Part shown: one piece after another, positions 59,960-64,000 of the stretch
Layout of the letters: each line of letters opens with the position of its first letter
How positions within the stretch are numbered: position 1 is the stretch's first letter
From: Pseudisothecium myosuroides
Lineage: Eukaryota > Streptophyta > Bryopsida > Hypnales > Lembophyllaceae
Reading direction: 5' to 3'
Length of the DNA: 64,000 nt
Assembly: GCA_951799445.1 (NCBI GenBank)
Contig: OX637297.1
Span: 7,130,001-7,194,000 of the forward strand
Position numbers and translations under genes: made by a program
The notes under the pieces: generated by a model
Told to the model about the DNA's origin: nothing
The model's input: the letters and a program-made list of their open reading frames with translations, nothing else
Databases searched by the model: none

Positions 59960-62797
59960 CTTCGAACATCAGCACCCTGTGAATTAAAAAAAGTTGGAAA
60001 TGAACTGTGTCATAGACTTGAATGACCACTTATATGAAATGTCATAAATTTTTGTACGTAAATGATGTAATTTGTTTTTTAGTCATGTAGTTTGTACGTA
60101 ATAGGCTCACCAAAAAATGTAGAACAATCATGTTGTGTTTTCTTTTCTCAAGTGATTATTTTCTACCGCGTCTAGTTTGAATTTGTATGGTTACAATTCA
60201 AAACAAATTTATACAACTTCATATCAGAATGTTGATTTTTTGTTCAATTTATAACAAATTCCTACAAGCAAAAAAAAGGCCTACGGTTATTAGAAATTAA
60301 AATCAAGTCACTACAGTAGGCTATGAACATTGTATCTAAGATGAAGCTGAAATAGGAATACCAGTTTATTTTGTGAACTTAAACAAATATACAATCCATT
60401 ATGGCATAACATTTCAAAAATCCGACTCATGAAAAATAAGCAACACCAAAAACTAAACCAAGTGGCGGTGTTGCTTTGGTCCATTGCCTTACACCAGAAT
60501 GATCGTATATCGGCATTGTGGGACGGCCTTCTATGTTGTTGCCAATAAAGACCACCTTAATAAAACACTTTGTTTTAGAGTACAATTCCATGTGCATCAT
60601 TCAGGATGGGGTTAAGTAAACATATTGCAGAGGTAGGGGGATATGCTAAAGTCATGTCAAACAATTCACCACAATGATGCACGATGGACTGATTTTGCTA
60701 GGTCTACATGTGGAGACAAAAAAGACCAATCCATCATTTCCTGCGCCTACATTAAATTTGAAAGTACATATGGACAAGGAAGAATGATCACTTTTGTCAT
60801 AGTTCGTCACAATTTTTTGGGTTTACCCCATGAATGCCGTTTTACAATAAATTACAGTGAGGTTCATTTCTTTAATGTAAATTACGTATCTTTTTTTTTT
60901 TGAAACTTCATTTTAATACAAATTTACTTGCTTCAAGTAGAATACAATATGGAATCATATGAAAACATTGCCTTCAATTTTTTGAAGTTGTTAATATGAT
61001 TCCTAAAGCCTCATTCATGACTCTCTTACAGTTTTCATTTTTCATTCAAGAATCAAGAAGGAATATAAATATTGAGTAGAAAATGTTTTCAAATCACTTT
61101 ATTGATTTATGACATTTTAATAACCAATTGTAGAAATCTATAACTTGATATGGGATATTTAACTATTTTTTATTATTTTTCAAGTCATCTTAAATATAAC
61201 AAGGAGGGGCTACCTTTAAAAGGAATTTGGAATTTGAGATTCTTTTGGATGTCATAATTAAAACAAGAAAATTAAGTTAGAAAGTAGTTACTAAGCAAAC
61301 AATCATGGTAAAATTCTTATATATACATGTATATTTTTCATTGATATGATATCAGATGCTAAATCCTAATAAGTATGAAAATTAAAAATTAAAGAATTTG
61401 CCTTTAATGGATTCATGAAAATGATTTGAGTATATGTGTTCTAACAATAACCAATGTTTTTAAAAAATTACTTTAGTTTTTATTGTAAAATAGGCTAATT
61501 GAAAATTATTTCATTATTGTTCCTTCACTTCTTTAGTTTCTGACAGGGCTATCCCAAGCATGCTTGTACCCTAATGTCTAATGTAATAAATGACCAACAC
61601 CAAATTTAGAGCTTAGTAAATGGTATTCATCATAAAATACAGTAATTAACGGTGCTCTTAGTACTGTACTGTAGGCTTATGAAGTAATGTGTCACACACC
61701 GAATAGAATAAACAGTACAGCTGAATTAAAATTACTGAGCTTGCGGTTGATTATTCAAAAGATCACCCGAACCCTAAAATATTAAACTAAACCCTTAAAC
61801 TTCAAACTACAATGAGCTATTCATTATAACAAATACTTTTGAGTATCCAAATAGAAAATAAACTAGACCAAAGCCATTGATAGACACGGAGGTGTCTCAA
61901 ATAAGATGCACATTATACAGAACTGTTTTATAAGAACTCTGAATTGCACATTACAAGGTCTGGACAAGTTTCTTCCACCAAACCAATGCAGGTAAGTTAA
62001 ATAAAATAAGAATGTGCTGAAGAAGAGTGAAGAACAAGCTCAGGTGAACTATTTAATTGTTCTTCTGCAATCTTTACAATCATGAGGCCTTTTCGTACAG
62101 TTGCAGACTTGAGGACAACGTTAAAGCATTCCAAATGTATTAGAAAAGATGTCACTGCCACCATTTTTAGAACCGCAAAAATCTGTGAATGCAAAACCTA
62201 TGACCATGAATTCAAACTTCAAAATGCACTTGTAACTGTGCACCTCCACATGAATGAACTTTTTTATTTTATTTTTCAGAGATAAAATCCCATGTTTTCT
62301 AAAAAACTTTTCATAGATAAATCACATAAAATTTGGATTTGTTAATGATGATTTAAAATTGCGCCCAAATTTGAAGGAGATGAAGATTTGTATTAGACAT
62401 CTATGAAATGAGCTTTAATAATTTGTCTTAAAATTCCATTATACAAATGTATTTGGGTGTAGAACACCATAGTGAAACCAAAATTTTGTTTACCATTCAA
62501 TATTTAAAATAATGAATGTAGGATTTCAATTTCAAACTACAATGAGGTAATCATTCTAAGGAATTCTTATAAATATCCAAATAGAAAATAAACTAGACCA
62601 CAAAATTTGTACCATGGTTTTTGCCCAAAGACACTGTACCCACTCGACACTTGATGTTAGTCACTTTATGCTACTTTGAATGTAGTTGCTGATTTCATTA
62701 TAAAAAACAAATCTTTGGCGTACGCACCAAATTTTCCACAAAATTACAGATTTGAGAATATCCACCACCATGTTGAATGCGAGGGTAGCCCTCCATG
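59960..62797. other. AT-rich segment, nothing recognised
   Basis: Several short open frames are present, but none has splice signals, motifs or composition that make it convincing. Confidence 0.4.
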
Positions 62798-63040
62798 TCA
62801 TATGAGCCGGGTGGTAGTCATGTAATAATCTCTCGCCAGGAGAAGAATTTGCATTAACTCAGAGCCGACCTCATGAATTTTATGTTTTTCGATGCTCTGA
62901 AGTTGTTTAGCTTTTGGTAGCTTCTTCATACAAGGAGTTGCAACCCTCTTCTGAGTTGAAGGCTTCTCTTTGGCCTTCTTGTTCCGCGATTTTGTTCGAG
63001 TCCCTCCGCCTTCGTTTTGCTGTTGTAACCATATCCCAAC
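62798..63040 (-). CDS. Candidate exon, basic protein
   Basis: After an AG (TTGATAG) the minus-strand frame reads VGIWLQQQNEGGGTRTKSRN, then a lysine-rich stretch and KLPKAKQLQSIEKHKIHEVG, ending ELMQILLLARDYYMTTTRLI with TGA at 62798. It is 81 codons without a stop in AT-rich DNA. Function unknown; no neighbour exon was identified. Confidence 0.3.
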   Translation of the reverse strand, partial: VGIWLQQQNEGGGTRTKSRNKKAKEKPSTQKRVATPCMKKLPKAKQLQSIEKHKIHEVGSELMQILLLARDYYMTTTRLI

Positions 63041-64000
63041 CTACTATCAAGTGACCATCCAATTCAACATTTTAGAATTAGAATTTGACTATATTTAGCA
63101 AGGTAAGCCAGTCTCCTTTGCCAAAAAAACTACGTCATTAGCAAATCACTTTGATAAGAAAACATTTCTTGAAAAGAGATTTCTTAAGAACGAAAATCAA
63201 AAGAGGAGAAATGGACACTTTGTAATCGTCTTCCCTTCAGTACAACAACTACATAGCTCGTCTTCACCATGTTTAAGGTCCTACACCTGCACATGAAAAG
63301 TTACGTTAATCTTATGCTATGTGCAGCTACAAATAGGAGGTAGTCCTACTTGTTTCTAATTTTATTTCTTTTAAATCAATAAAAGCATTAATCTTCCTTT
63401 ACTACCAAACAAATTTCATTTGAATATCATTGAATTTATCAAATTATAGACCTCTAAATTTAAAGTCTCACAAGAAAAAAGACTAGGCATTTTCAAATCA
63501 GTATTTAGAAGAGCTGAACGCGAAGTACAAAAAAGGTTTATCTTCTATTTCTATTAAAGAAAGGAACTCCAAATTATTGTCTATAATTTTTTGGACTTGT
63601 ATATATATTTTTTTGGGTACCCTTATTCAATTTTAGTGACTTTTGATTAGTTTCTGCGTTGACATGGTTGGATGTCATAAACGTAATCACACTGATTTCA
63701 AGCAATAAAATGGTGATCCAAAAATTATTTGCTGAAAATAATTTAAATCTTGTTCTAGTATAGGATTTAATCTTGTCTGAATGTCTAAGATATTCCATTG
63801 TTATTCAAAGCTTACTACAGCTGAATAAAGTCATGTGTCTATAGTATTATTTCTTAAATTTGGAAGTAGATTTGGACAAGGAAGAATGATCCCTTCAGTT
63901 GTTTTTGTCAAATGTGTAATAGTTTTCGAACTTGTACAAATTGAATGTATCTGTGCAATAAGTAGGAAACAAAACGTAATTGACCGCAATTACATTGACC
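63041..64000. other. AT-rich segment to the right edge, nothing recognised
   Basis: No gene, RNA or repeat could be supported. Confidence 0.4.

Noticed and set aside
1..64000. CRISPR arrays, bacterial operons, rRNA
   Set aside because: No regular repeat-spacer arrays, Shine-Dalgarno spacing or rRNA sequence were seen; the DNA is eukaryotic with introns.

Overview
The window is eukaryotic nuclear DNA from a repeat-rich genome. It is AT-rich with GT-AG introns, Arabidopsis-type CCCTAAA tracts inside the sequence, and long LTR retrotransposons. One element has a primer-binding site complementary to the 3' end of tRNA-Asp, a common arrangement in plant Ty3/Gypsy elements. The green lineage is the most likely source. 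The strongest clue is the genetic code. Several long frames are interrupted only by TAG or TAA, never by TGA, and then end at TGA. Reading TAG and TAA as glutamine restores a 989-codon gene (34275-37241), an Ulp1-type protease exon with its His-Asp-Cys residues (25803-26604) and a 632-residue LTR protein (10322-12220). This code (UAR=Gln, UGA the only stop) is known in some ulvophyte green algae (Cladophorales, Dasycladales, Trentepohliales), among others. I therefore propose an ulvophyte or another UAR=Gln lineage. This is an inference from sequence alone.

Layout. 1-2803: decayed DUF7869-like gene, copy 1. 2804-3689: AT-rich, with a tRNA-like SINE. 3690-33400: a block of minus-strand genes (called Y1, Y2, the Ulp1 gene and a HAD-phosphatase-like gene) broken up by retrotransposon LTRs. 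The LTRs are a fragment at 3690-5292 and units at 9880-13352, 15104-18611, 18636-25626 (itself split by 20195-23703) and 28208-32987. The last carries the PBS and a gag gene. 33401-37241: gene Z, minus strand, possibly ParB-like plus methyltransferase-like. 37287-38089: a cluster of short covarying palindromes. 38131-41700: simple and tandem repeats. 41700-46620: a foldback-type structure, two arms of 168-bp repeats in opposite orientation around a 2.5-kb centre. 47583-51092: another solo LTR. 51998-52784: a second palindrome cluster. 52816-56529: decayed DUF7869-like gene, copy 2, with an 840-bp intron that copy 1 lacks. 56530-64000: AT-rich, with a MITE and two possible small exons.

The main biological point is that the LTRs are about 3.5 kb long and each contains its own protein gene, with a TATA-like box upstream and a conserved hairpin downstream. 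Solo LTRs formed by recombination therefore remain complete gene units. Four insertions have target-site duplications that I could read directly (GTGAC, AAACA, CACTG, CTCGG) and two more have duplications differing by one base. Removing them joins the interrupted host genes. Two LTR subfamilies, A and B, differ in sequence but keep the same protein layout, the same hexaloop hairpin and the same 12-nt tRNA-Asp-like motif.
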